Assembly (NCBI GenBank): GCA_035565675.1
Contig: DATMSA010000069.1
Coordinates: 1 to 23,663 of the forward strand
Origin: Capillimicrobium sp035565675
GTDB lineage: Bacteria; Actinomycetota; Thermoleophilia; Solirubrobacterales; Solirubrobacteraceae
DNA length: 23,663 nucleotides
Direction of reading: 5' to 3'
Below, in pieces: positions 1 through 7,588 of the stretch (its first letter is position 1; every line of letters starts with the position of its first letter). Made by a program: the position numbers and the translations under genes. The notes under the pieces are model-generated. The model searched no databases. It was not told where the DNA came from and worked only from the letters and a program-made list of their open reading frames with translations.

Positions 1-412
1 GCCACGAGAAGCCCGCCTGCAGGAAGTCGTTGATCGCGCTCGTCGCCAGCACCCCGGCGACGAGCCGCGCCTCGCGCGGCCGCGCGGCGCGCAGGCCCAC
101 GAGGCCCAGGGCGCTCCACGTGCCCAGGCAGCGGGTGCACGTCATGAGCTCGCCGGCCGCGTAGCGCAGGCCGCGGCCCTTCGGCGGGCGCTCGGGGTCC
201 GACTCGTCCACGACCGGGGTGCGGACCCACGTGCCGACCTTCTCCTTGCTGAGCGTCTTCGTCAGCGAGAAGCTCGCCAGGCCGAACAGCGGCAGCTCGC
301 GGGCCGGCGGCCCCTCGCCGCGGGTCGCCGCGACCACGGCGCCCAGCAGCGTCGCCCAGACGACGTTGATGAGCGCGTAGTCCTGCGGGCTCGTGGGGGC
401 GTCGGTGGACAC
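1..412 (-). CDS. DUF1360 family membrane protein, partial (C-terminus beyond left edge)
   Basis: The minus strand from a GTG at 412 stays open to the window edge (137 codons). The N-terminus has a hydrophobic helix (about residues 12-30, YALINVVWATLLGAVVAA). It is followed by KEKVGTWVRTP near residue 65 and a Cys-containing segment GELMTCTRCLGTW near residue 95. These are the hallmarks I associate with DUF1360, the family of the Bacillus sporulation-associated protein YjcA. A further hydrophobic stretch and LATSAINDFLQAGFSW close the visible part. A CGAGGT sequence lies just upstream of the GTG. The biochemical role of the family is unknown to me; an integral membrane location is likely. It diverges from trpS across 68 bases. 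The start is fairly secure because no better start lies upstream in frame. Confidence 0.75.
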   Translation of the reverse strand, partial: MSTDAPTSPQDYALINVVWATLLGAVVAATRGEGPPARELPLFGLASFSLTKTLSKEKVGTWVRTPVVDESDPERPPKGRGLRYAAGELMTCTRCLGTWSALGLVGLRAARPREARLVAGVLATSAINDFLQAGFSW

Positions 413-465
413 AGACCTCGCCGCTACCCCGCCGGCGGGCAGGCGACACGCGGGGTGTTCACCGC

Positions 466-471
466 TATCGT
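466..471 (+). promoter_or_regulatory. Candidate -10 box of trpS (TATCGT)
   Basis: TATCGT lies 9 bases before the GTG of trpS and no Shine-Dalgarno is present between them. The spacing suits a very short or absent 5' leader. The facing DUF1360 gene has its own GTG at 412, so the 68-base gap must hold both promoters. The call rests on the repeated TANNNT pattern seen before other genes in the window. Confidence 0.4.
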
Positions 472-480
472 CGGCGCTCC

Positions 481-1479
481 GTGCGGATCTTCTCTGGCAT
501 CCAGCCCACGGGCCGCAAGCACCTGGGCAACTACATCGGCGCGATCCGGCGCTACGTCGACGGGCAGGACGCGGCCGCCGAGTCGATCTACTGCGTCGTC
601 GACCTGCACGCGACGACCGTCGCCTACGACCCCGCCGACCTGCGCGAGCGGCTGTACGACACGCTCGCGATCCTCATCGCCGCCGGGCTGGACCCGGAGC
701 GCTGCATCCTCTTCCGCCAATCCGACGTGGTCGCGCACCCGGAGCTGGCGTGGCTGCTGTCGTCGGTCACCTCCTGGGGCGACCTCAACCGCATGCACCA
801 GTTCAAGGACAAGTCCGCGGGCCAGCGCGAGCTGGTGTCGGCCGGCCTGTTCACCTACCCGGTGCTGATGGCCGCCGACGTGCTCGTCCACCGCGCCACG
901 CACGTGCCGGTCGGCGACGACCAGCGCCAGCACATCGAGCTGATGCGCGACATCGCCGAGCGGTTCAACGCGCGCTTCGGCGAGCACCTCGTCGTGCCCG
1001 AGGGGACCTACCCGGAGGTGGGCGCGCGGATCATGGACCTGCAGGAGCCGACCCGCAAGATGTCGACGACGGGCGGCACCGCCGAGGGCACGGTGTACGT
1101 GCTCGACCCGCCGAAGACGATCGAGAAGAAGATCAAGCGCGCGGTCACCGACTCCGACGACCCGCCGGTCATCCGCGCGGGAGACGACAAGCCCGGGGTC
1201 ACGAACCTGCTGGAGATCCTGGCCGCCTCGCGCCGCATCTCGATCGCCGAGGCCGAGGCGTCGCTGGCCGACGCCCGCGGCTACGGCGACCTGAAGGCGG
1301 CCACCGCCGAGGCGGTCAACGCGATGCTGACGCCGGTGCGCGAGCGCTACGAGGAGCTGCGCCCCGACGTGGCGCGCCTGGAGGAGATCCTGGCGATGGG
1401 GGCCGAGAAGGCGGCCGCCAACGCCGCGCCGGTGATCGCCGACGTCCGCGCGGCGATGGGCGTGGGGCGCCCGCGCTAG
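481..1479 (+). CDS. trpS: Tryptophan--tRNA ligase (TrpS)
   Basis: Class I aminoacyl-tRNA synthetase that charges tRNA-Trp with tryptophan using ATP, in the cytoplasm. The 332-residue length is normal for bacterial TrpS. The HIGH-type motif appears as PTGRKHLGNY (residues 9-18) and the KMSKS-type loop as KMSTT (residues 193-197), a variant common in actinobacteria. GDLNRMHQFKDK and PVGDDQRQHIELMRD are typical TrpS core segments. GTG at 481 is chosen because MRIFSGIQPTG is the usual N-terminus and nothing sensible precedes it. There is no Shine-Dalgarno; a TATCGT box sits 9 bases upstream, suggesting leaderless translation. scpA follows after 47 bases with its own likely promoter. Confidence 0.97.
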   Translation: MRIFSGIQPTGRKHLGNYIGAIRRYVDGQDAAAESIYCVVDLHATTVAYDPADLRERLYDTLAILIAAGLDPERCILFRQSDVVAHPELAWLLSSVTSWGDLNRMHQFKDKSAGQRELVSAGLFTYPVLMAADVLVHRATHVPVGDDQRQHIELMRDIAERFNARFGEHLVVPEGTYPEVGARIMDLQEPTRKMSTTGGTAEGTVYVLDPPKTIEKKIKRAVTDSDDPPVIRAGDDKPGVTNLLEILAASRRISIAEAEASLADARGYGDLKAATAEAVNAMLTPVRERYEELRPDVARLEEILAMGAEKAAANAAPVIADVRAAMGVGRPR

Positions 1480-1513
1480 CCCGTCACGGCGCGCGGGCGA
1501 CCGGTCCCACCGC

Positions 1514-1519
1514 TACGGT
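1514..1519 (+). promoter_or_regulatory. Candidate -10 box of scpA (TACGGT)
   Basis: TACGGT is followed by 7 bases and then the scpA ATG, with no Shine-Dalgarno. This is one of the recurring TANNNT boxes at short distance from a start codon, consistent with a leaderless scpAB transcript separate from trpS. Confidence 0.4.
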
Positions 1520-1526
1520 TCTCGCC

Positions 1527-2288
1527 ATGTCCGTCGCCACGGATCTCGAGCTCGACCTCGACGTCTTCAGCGGCCCGTTCGACCTGCTGCTGGCGCTCGT
1601 GCTGCGCGAGGAGGTCGACCTGCTCGAGGTGCCGCTGGCCGACGTCGTGCTCGCCTACCTCGACCATCTCGAGGCGCGCGGCGAGCTGGACCTCGAGCAG
1701 GCCACCGAGTTCCTCGTGCTGGTGGCGGCGCTGCTGGAGCTGAAGTCGCGGCTGATGCTGCCGCGCGAGGAGGAGGAGCTGCTCGACCTCGACCCCGGCG
1801 AGGCAGCCGAGGAGCTGCTGGCGCGGATGCTCGAGGCCAAGCGCTACCGGGCCGCCGCCGACGACCTGCGCGCGCGCCTGGAGGCCGAGGACGGCGTCCG
1901 CTACCGCTCGGCGCCGCCGCCCCCGTGGCTGAAGCGCCCCGACCTGGAGGAGCTCGACGCCGTCTACGACCCGTCGCGGCTGGGCGGCGCGCTGGCCGCG
2001 CTGCTGCGCCCGCCGGCCGAGGTGTCGCTGCACCACGTCACCGTCCCCACCGTCACGGTCGCCGAGCGGCTGTCGGTGCTGCGGCGGCTGCTGAGCCGCG
2101 CCCGCGTCACGTCGTTCGACGAGGCCGTCCGCGGCGCCGACCGCGTCACGGTCGCGGTCACCGTGTGGGCGCTGCTGGAGCTCTACAAGCGCGGTGAGGC
2201 GACCTGGGACCAGGCCGAGCCGTTCGGGGACATCACGATCGTCGCCCACGACGAGCCGGCCTGGGGCCGCGCGGAGCACGCCGCCTGA
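1527..2288 (+). CDS. scpA: Segregation and condensation protein A (ScpA)
   Basis: Kleisin subunit of the SMC-ScpA-ScpB condensin, which compacts and helps segregate the chromosome. The product has 253 residues, within the family's usual range. The N-terminal domain that contacts the SMC neck begins with the diagnostic VFSGPFDLLLALV (from residue 13). An Ala/Leu/Glu-rich helical region (about 55-110) with LVLVAALLELKSRLMLP follows. The C-terminal winged helix that caps the SMC head holds VTVWALLELYKRGEATWDQ. The open frame extends far upstream through trpS, but ATG 1527 is the only start giving a normal N-terminus. The stop overlaps the scpB start (TGATG), indicating translational coupling. 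Confidence 0.96.
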   Translation: MSVATDLELDLDVFSGPFDLLLALVLREEVDLLEVPLADVVLAYLDHLEARGELDLEQATEFLVLVAALLELKSRLMLPREEEELLDLDPGEAAEELLARMLEAKRYRAAADDLRARLEAEDGVRYRSAPPPPWLKRPDLEELDAVYDPSRLGGALAALLRPPAEVSLHHVTVPTVTVAERLSVLRRLLSRARVTSFDEAVRGADRVTVAVTVWALLELYKRGEATWDQAEPFGDITIVAHDEPAWGRAEHAA

Positions 2289-2878
2289 TGTCCGAGCTCG
2301 CGCGCGTGCTCGAGGCGCTGCTGTTCCTGTCGCCCGACCCCGTCTCGCTCGAGGACCTGGCCGCCGCCGCCGACGCGTGGCCCGACGAGGTGGCCGAGGC
2401 GATCGGCGAGCTGCGCGAGGCGTACGCGCCCGGGAAGCGCGGGCTGCTGCTGCGGGAGGTGGCCGGGGGCTTCACGCTCGCGACCGACCCGATCGCCGAG
2501 GCGGCGGCGCGCAAGCTGCTGGCGCGCCCGCGGACCCCGCCGCTGACGCCCGCCCAGGCCGAGGCGCTGGCGATCGTCGCCTACCTGCAGCCGGTGTCGC
2601 GTCCCGAGATGGCGCGCATCCGCGGCGTCTCCTCGGACTCCGCCACGACGACGCTCGTCGAGCGCGGCCTCATCGAGGAGGCCGGCCGCTCCCAGTTCGG
2701 CGCGGTCCTGTACCGGACGACGCCGCTGTTCCTGAAGCTGTTCGGGCTGGGCTCGCTCGACGACCTGCCCGACCCGTCGCAGTGGGACCCCAGCCCGCAG
2801 GAGGAGGCCGACCTGCGCGAGCGTCTGCTGCGGGCCGGCGAGCAGCGCGCGGGCGTGGCGCCCGAGCCCGCCGCCTGA
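2288..2878 (+). CDS. scpB: Segregation and condensation protein B (ScpB)
   Basis: Winged-helix dimer that binds the ScpA linker and completes the SMC condensin. The 196-residue length is typical. The first winged-helix domain starts LARVLEALLFLSPDPVSLEDLA. The second holds the family core AIVAYLQPVSRPEMARIRGV, then LVERGLIEEAGRS and TTPLFLKLFGLGSLDDLPD. The ATG shares its A with the last base of the scpA stop, and a GGAG lies about 10 bases upstream inside scpA, so the pair is an operon. In relatives scpB is commonly followed directly by an rluB-type gene; here about 5.5 kb of other genes intervene. Confidence 0.96.
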   Translation: MSELARVLEALLFLSPDPVSLEDLAAAADAWPDEVAEAIGELREAYAPGKRGLLLREVAGGFTLATDPIAEAAARKLLARPRTPPLTPAQAEALAIVAYLQPVSRPEMARIRGVSSDSATTTLVERGLIEEAGRSQFGAVLYRTTPLFLKLFGLGSLDDLPDPSQWDPSPQEEADLRERLLRAGEQRAGVAPEPAA

Positions 2879-2898
2879 CGCCTGGACGGTCGTTCGAT

Positions 2899-2914
2899 CC
2901 CGCCGCCCGGCGGG
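2899..2914 (+). terminator. Possible hairpin terminator after scpB
   Basis: Twenty bases after the scpB stop, CCCGCCG and CGGCGGG form a 7-bp perfect inverted repeat around two bases. There is no following T run, so a classical Rho-independent terminator is not shown. In sequence this GC-rich such palindromes also arise by chance. Confidence 0.25.
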
Positions 2915-2933
2915 CGTGCCGACGACGGTCGGA

Positions 2934-5336
2934 ATGCGTTCCCCCGCCCGTGTCGTCCTGCTCGCGTGCGTGGCCGGCCTCGGCCTCGCCCCGGCGGCCG
3001 CCGCCGCCCCCGCTCCCATGTCCGTCGAGACCGTCCGCGCCGGCGCCGCCGCGGTGCGCGCCGGCGAGCCCGTCCGGTTCGCCGGCCGCGTCGTCAACCG
3101 CGCGCAGCGGCGGGCGACCGGGCGCCTCACGGTCGCGCTGCGCCCGCGCGCGCGGTCGCGCAGCGGGCGGATCGTCGCCCGGGACACGCTGCGGCGCGTG
3201 CGCCCCGGCGGTCGGGTCGCCTACCGCGTCCGCGGGCTCGTGCCGGCGGGCCTGAAGCCCGGCCGCTACGTCGTGGTCGCGTGCGTCCGCGTGGGCAACC
3301 GCCCGGCGGGCTGCCGCGTCGCCCCGCGGCGGCTGCGGGTCCGCGCGGCGCGGCCCCCGGCGCCGCCCCCCGCCGACCCGGGCGCCCCGCCGCAGCCGGG
3401 CGCGGTCGCGCCGCCGGCCGCCGAGGCGCCCGCTCAGGGCGGGGGCGGTGGCGGGGTCGCCCCGGCCGTCCCGTCGCTCGTCGTCCGCGACGGCGTCACC
3501 CAGCGCGCGTTCGCCTACGGCGCGGCGATCCGCCAGAAGGTGTGGGTCCAGACCGACGTCGACACCGACCAGGACGGCCGCGCCGACCGCGTCGCCGTCG
3601 ATGTCATCCGCCCGGCCGAGTCCGACCAGGGGATGAAGGTCCCGACCGTCCTCGTGGCCAGCCCGTACTGGTACATCGACGACCCCGACACCGAGACCGA
3701 CGGCGACGAACCCGCCGGCGCCCGCCGGCCGGCGCTGCCCGACCAGGGCCGCAAGGCCGACGTCGACGGCGACGGCCTCAACGACGTGTGGCCGGGCTTC
3801 TACGACAACTACTTCATGCCGCGCGGCTACGCGGTCGCGCTCGCCGACTCGCTGGGCACCGGCCGGTCCACGGGCTGCCCGACGACGGGCGGCCCGGAGG
3901 AGACGCGCGCGATGCGCCTCGTCGTCGACTGGCTCAACGGCCGCGGGATCGCCTACACGGCCGCCGAGGGCGGCAGCCGCGTCGGCGCTCCGTGGGCGAC
4001 CGGCAAGACCGGCATGGTCGGCCTCTCGTACGTCGGCACGCTGCCCAACGCCGTCGCCTCGACGGGCGTGGCCGGCCTGGAGACGATCGTGCCCCAGGCC
4101 GCGATCTCCGACTGGTACGGCTACTACCGCGTCGGCGGGCTGAAGCTGCGGGCCGGCGACGGCCCCTGGGACCTGGCCAACTACGTGACGCCGGCCGCGC
4201 GGCGCCTGACCTGCGCCCCGTCGCGCCAGGCGATGCGCGACCAGGCCGGCGACGACGAGACGGACCCCGCGCTGATCGGCAACCAGAACCCGTTCTGGCG
4301 GGCGCGCGAGTACGTCAGCCAGGCCGCCGCCGTGCGCGCCAGCGTGTTCATGGTCAACGGCATGAACGACGTGAACGTCAAGCCGTCGCACGCCGGCCCG
4401 TGGTGGGAGGCGCTGGGCGCCAACGACGTGCCGCGGCGCGCGTGGCTGACGCAGGTCGGCCACGAGGACCCGTTCTACCTCGACCGCGACGCGTGGCTGC
4501 CGGAGCTGCACCGCTGGTTCGACCACTGGCTGGCCGACGTCGACAATGGCGTGATGGACGGGCCGCTGGCCACGATCGAGCGCGAGCCCGCAGCCGTGGG
4601 CGCGCCGCCGCGCTACGAGGACGAGGCCGAGTGGCCCCATCCGGACGCGCGCTCGGCGACGCTGTGGACGACCGGGGCCGGCCTCGGGACCGCGTCCGAT
4701 CCCGGCGCCGCGCCGGTGTCGTGGACCGACGACGCCGACCAGACCCAGGACCAGGCGATCTCGAGCCCGGCCCACAGCGCGATCTTCACGAGCGAGCCGC
4801 TCGCGCGCGATGTGCGCCTGTCGGGCACGCCGGTGCTGACCGCGAAGGTGCGGGTCGACGCGAACGTCGTCTCCGCGGGCCTGGGAGCGATGCTCGTCGA
4901 CTACGGCCCGGCGCCCTACCCGATGATCGACTACGCCGACGGGCACGGGGCCACCTGGAGCTTCGACCAGGACGTGTGCATGCCCGAGGAGGACGGCAGC
5001 GCGTACGACTCGCCGTGCTTCGGCGTGCGCGAGCGCGTGTACCGCATGACCGACCGGGAGGTGGTCAGCCGCGGGGCCGCCGACCTCGGCAACCGCAACT
5101 CGCTCGAGGCCAAGACGCCGCTGACCGCCGGCACCGACACGTGGGTCCAGATCCCGCTGTGGGTGAAGGACCACGTCTTCCCCGCGGGCCACCGCATCGG
5201 CCTCGTGATCGTCGGCAGCTACCGCGACTTCGAGTCGGCCCCGCCCGACAACGGGGCGCTGGAGTACACGCTGGAGACGAAGGAGACGCGGCTGACGCTG
5301 CCGCTCGTCGGCGGCGCGTCCGCGCTCGACCCGTAG
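2934..5336 (+). CDS. Secreted X-Pro dipeptidyl-peptidase-type (S15/CocE-like) hydrolase
   Basis: Predicted exported serine hydrolase of the alpha/beta-hydrolase S15 family (X-Pro dipeptidyl-peptidase/CocE). From ATG 2934 (800 residues) the order is: signal peptide (MRSPAR, then a hydrophobic run ending AAAAAP near residue 26); a CARDB-like beta domain (about 30-140); a Pro/Ala/Gly-rich linker (about 141-180); and the catalytic domain. The nucleophile is in GLSYVG (Ser365), the acid in NGMNDVNVKPSH (Asp479) and the histidine in QVGHEDP (His510). The C-terminal jelly-roll contains LSGTPVLTAKVRVDANVVSAGL. Two Asp-rich loops (DVDTDQDGRAD and DVDGDGLND) resemble calcium-binding loops. GTG 2916 is an in-frame alternative start, but 2934 gives the cleaner signal peptide. 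The exact substrate cannot be read from sequence; esterase or acylase activity is possible. Confidence 0.88.
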   Translation: MRSPARVVLLACVAGLGLAPAAAAAPAPMSVETVRAGAAAVRAGEPVRFAGRVVNRAQRRATGRLTVALRPRARSRSGRIVARDTLRRVRPGGRVAYRVRGLVPAGLKPGRYVVVACVRVGNRPAGCRVAPRRLRVRAARPPAPPPADPGAPPQPGAVAPPAAEAPAQGGGGGGVAPAVPSLVVRDGVTQRAFAYGAAIRQKVWVQTDVDTDQDGRADRVAVDVIRPAESDQGMKVPTVLVASPYWYIDDPDTETDGDEPAGARRPALPDQGRKADVDGDGLNDVWPGFYDNYFMPRGYAVALADSLGTGRSTGCPTTGGPEETRAMRLVVDWLNGRGIAYTAAEGGSRVGAPWATGKTGMVGLSYVGTLPNAVASTGVAGLETIVPQAAISDWYGYYRVGGLKLRAGDGPWDLANYVTPAARRLTCAPSRQAMRDQAGDDETDPALIGNQNPFWRAREYVSQAAAVRASVFMVNGMNDVNVKPSHAGPWWEALGANDVPRRAWLTQVGHEDPFYLDRDAWLPELHRWFDHWLADVDNGVMDGPLATIEREPAAVGAPPRYEDEAEWPHPDARSATLWTTGAGLGTASDPGAAPVSWTDDADQTQDQAISSPAHSAIFTSEPLARDVRLSGTPVLTAKVRVDANVVSAGLGAMLVDYGPAPYPMIDYADGHGATWSFDQDVCMPEEDGSAYDSPCFGVRERVYRMTDREVVSRGAADLGNRNSLEAKTPLTAGTDTWVQIPLWVKDHVFPAGHRIGLVIVGSYRDFESAPPDNGALEYTLETKETRLTLPLVGGASALDP

Positions 5337-5374
5337 ACCGCGAGGCGCCGGGCCCGATCTGCCATCCTGTGAAG

Positions 5375-6199
5375 ATGGTTGAGGGCGCAACCTATCGGGA
5401 GCTCGTTCCCGCGCCGCGCCTCGCCGAGCACGTGTGGAGCGTGTTCGTCCATCGCGTCCCGTCCGACGCCGCGCCGTACGTCCACCGCACCGTCCCCAAC
5501 GGCAGCGCCCAGCTCGTCTGGCGGGTGGGGGAGCCGCCGCGCCTCGCCGGTCCCCGGACCCGCCCGAGCGCCGAGGCGCTGGCGCCCGGGACCGTGGTCG
5601 TCGGCGCGCGCCTGCGCCCGGCCGCCGCGCTCGCGCTCCTGGGCACCGCGCCGGGCGAGCTGGTCGACGCCGAGGTCGACGCCGGCGTGCTCTGGGGCCG
5701 CGCGGGCGAGCGGCTCGGGGAGCGGCTCGCGCTCGCCGGGTCGCCGGCGGCCGCCCTCGCCGTGCTCCAGGACGAGCTCGCGGCCCGGCTGTCGCGGCCG
5801 GCCGACCCGCTGGTCGCCGAGGCGGTGCGGCGGCTCGCTCCGGCCGGCGGCGCCCTCGACGTCGGCGCGCTGACGCGCGCGCTGGCGATCTCCGAGCGGC
5901 AGCTTCGCCGGCGCTTCCACGCCGCCGCCGGGATGGGACCCAAGACGCTGCAGCGGCTGCTGCGCTTCCAGCGCGTCCTCGCCGCCGTGCACGGGCCGCT
6001 GGCCCGCGGCGAGGTCCCGGCGGACGACGGGCTCGCGCGCCTGGCCGCCGACGCCGGCTACGCCGACCAGGCGCATCTGACCCGCGAGAGCGTGCGCCTC
6101 GCCGGGCTGCCGATCGGCGCCTACCTGCGCCTGATGCGCGAGCAGTGCGGCCCGCATCACGACCACCGGGCGTCGTTCGCGCCGCTGCTGGCGCGCTGA
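5375..6199 (+). CDS. AraC family transcriptional regulator (DUF6597-type N-terminus)
   Basis: DNA-binding regulator of 274 residues. The N-terminal part (about 5-110, with HRTVPNGSAQLVWR and GARLRPAAALALLG) looks like the DUF6597 domain often found in actinobacterial AraC proteins of unknown ligand. The C-terminal AraC double helix-turn-helix spans about 145-255. It includes LAISERQLRRRFHAAAGMGP, KTLQRLLRFQRVL and the signature GYADQAHLTRESVRLAGLP. The frame is open far upstream, but ATG 5375 gives a compact normal protein. CATCCT, 6 bases before the ATG, is a poor match to the local -10 pattern. It lies 38 bases after the peptidase gene and 60 bases before the MFS gene, so either or both could be targets. 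Confidence 0.9.
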   Translation: MVEGATYRELVPAPRLAEHVWSVFVHRVPSDAAPYVHRTVPNGSAQLVWRVGEPPRLAGPRTRPSAEALAPGTVVVGARLRPAAALALLGTAPGELVDAEVDAGVLWGRAGERLGERLALAGSPAAALAVLQDELAARLSRPADPLVAEAVRRLAPAGGALDVGALTRALAISERQLRRRFHAAAGMGPKTLQRLLRFQRVLAAVHGPLARGEVPADDGLARLAADAGYADQAHLTRESVRLAGLPIGAYLRLMREQCGPHHDHRASFAPLLAR

Positions 6200-6215
6200 G
6201 CCGCGCGGACGGCCG

Positions 6216-6252
6216 TTTCGTTCAAGCCCGGGGCGGCGCCGGCGCCTAGCGT
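6216..6252 (+). promoter_or_regulatory. Promoter and palindromic operator candidate for the MFS gene
   Basis: TAGCGT (6247-6252) lies 7 bases before the MFS ATG and there is no Shine-Dalgarno, so transcription probably starts at or next to the ATG. A perfect 12-base palindrome, GGCGCCGGCGCC (6235-6246), abuts the -10 box. TTTCGTTCAAG (6216-6226), unusually AT-containing for this genome, lies where a -35 element or activator site would be. The AraC gene immediately upstream is the obvious candidate regulator, by inference only. Confidence 0.35.
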
Positions 6253-6259
6253 CGCCGGC

Positions 6260-7588
6260 ATGCCCCACCGCCGCCTGCTGCACGTCCTGATGGTCGCCCA
6301 GGCCCTCGGCGGCCTCGGCGGGGCGGCCGCCACCGCCACCGCGCTGCTGGCGCTGGACATGACCGGCAGCGAGGCGCTGGCGAGCCTGCCGCTGGCCGTG
6401 CTCGTCGCCGGCTCGGCCGGCCTGGCCGTCCCGGTGTCGGCGCTGTCGCGCCGGGCCGGCCGGCGCGCCGGCCTCAGCGCGGCGCTCGTGCTCGCCGCGG
6501 CCGGCGCGCTGACCGCGGTCGCCGCGGGCGCGTGGTCGAGCTTCCCGCTGCTGCTCGTCGCGATGGCGGCGTTCGGCGCCGGCACGACCGCCGTGATGCT
6601 GGCCCGCTACGCCGCGGCGGACATCAGCCCGCCCGAGCACCGGGGCCGCGCGATCGGCAGCGTCGTCTTCGCGACGACGTTCGGCGCCGTCGCCGGCCCG
6701 AACCTGCTGGAGCCCGCCGGCGGCCTCGCCGACGGCCTCGGCCTGCCGCGCCTCACCGGGCTGTTCGTCGTCGCCGCCGGCGCGTTCCTGCTCGCCGCGG
6801 CGCTGCTGGCGGTCCGCCTGCGGCCCGACCCGCGGGAGGTGGCGGCGGCGCTCGGCTCCGACCCCGACGCGTCGGCGGCGGACCGGTCCACGCCGCTGGC
6901 CGCGCTGCTGGCGCCGCCGTCCGCCCGGGCGGGCCTGGCGAGCCTGCTCGTGGCGAACTTCGCGATGGTCGCCGTGATGGCGATGGCGCCGGTCCACCTG
7001 CGCGACCACGGGCACGGCCTGGAGATGGTGGGGCTCGTCGTCAGCCTCCACATCGCCGGCATGTTCGGGCCCGCCCCGCTCACCGGCTGGCTGACCGATC
7101 GCGCCGGCGCGCTCCCGGTCGCCGTCGGCGGCGCGGCGCTGCTGCTCGCCGCCGGGGTCGTGGCGGCCGCGGCCGGCGGCCACGGCGCCGCGTTCGCGGC
7201 CGGCCTCGTGCTGCTGGGGCTGGGGTGGAACGCCTGCCTGGTGGCCGGCAGCGCGCTGCTGGCGGCCGCGGTCCCGGTCGCCCAGCGCCCGCGCGTCGAG
7301 GCCGCCGGCGAGCTGGGCATGGGCGTGGCCGCCGGCACGGCGACGGCGCTGGCCGGGCCGGTCGTCGCGCTCGCCGGCTACGGGACGCTGGCGCTGCTGG
7401 GCGCCGCGTGCGGCGCCGGGCTGGCCGCGCTGCTGGCGGTCGCGGCGAGCTGGCCGCAGGCGGCGGCGATGTCGCGCCCGCGGGTGAGCCGGACCGTCGC
7501 GCGGACGCCGTGCTCCTCGAGCACCGCGCGGAACGCGTCGATCGCCTCGGGCGAGGAGCCCTCGTACCGCGACCCGGTCGGGTTGTAG
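6260..7588 (+). CDS. MFS transporter (probable drug or metabolite exporter)
   Basis: Integral membrane permease of 442 residues with about 12 hydrophobic helices (first near 7-30, last near 372-395). A loop RRAGRRAGL after helix 2 and a long central loop (about 192-220) separate the two six-helix halves typical of the Major Facilitator Superfamily. The loop PPEHRGRAIGSVVFATTFGAVAG after helix 4 resembles drug-proton antiporters, but no substrate can be assigned. The last 35 residues are polar and encoded antisense to conserved rlmN codons, so they are probably a non-conserved tail. TAGCGT 7 bases before the ATG suggests a leaderless message. Confidence 0.88.
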   Translation: MPHRRLLHVLMVAQALGGLGGAAATATALLALDMTGSEALASLPLAVLVAGSAGLAVPVSALSRRAGRRAGLSAALVLAAAGALTAVAAGAWSSFPLLLVAMAAFGAGTTAVMLARYAAADISPPEHRGRAIGSVVFATTFGAVAGPNLLEPAGGLADGLGLPRLTGLFVVAAGAFLLAAALLAVRLRPDPREVAAALGSDPDASAADRSTPLAALLAPPSARAGLASLLVANFAMVAVMAMAPVHLRDHGHGLEMVGLVVSLHIAGMFGPAPLTGWLTDRAGALPVAVGGAALLLAAGVVAAAAGGHGAAFAAGLVLLGLGWNACLVAGSALLAAAVPVAQRPRVEAAGELGMGVAAGTATALAGPVVALAGYGTLALLGAACGAGLAALLAVAASWPQAAAMSRPRVSRTVARTPCSSSTARNASIASGEEPSYRDPVGL

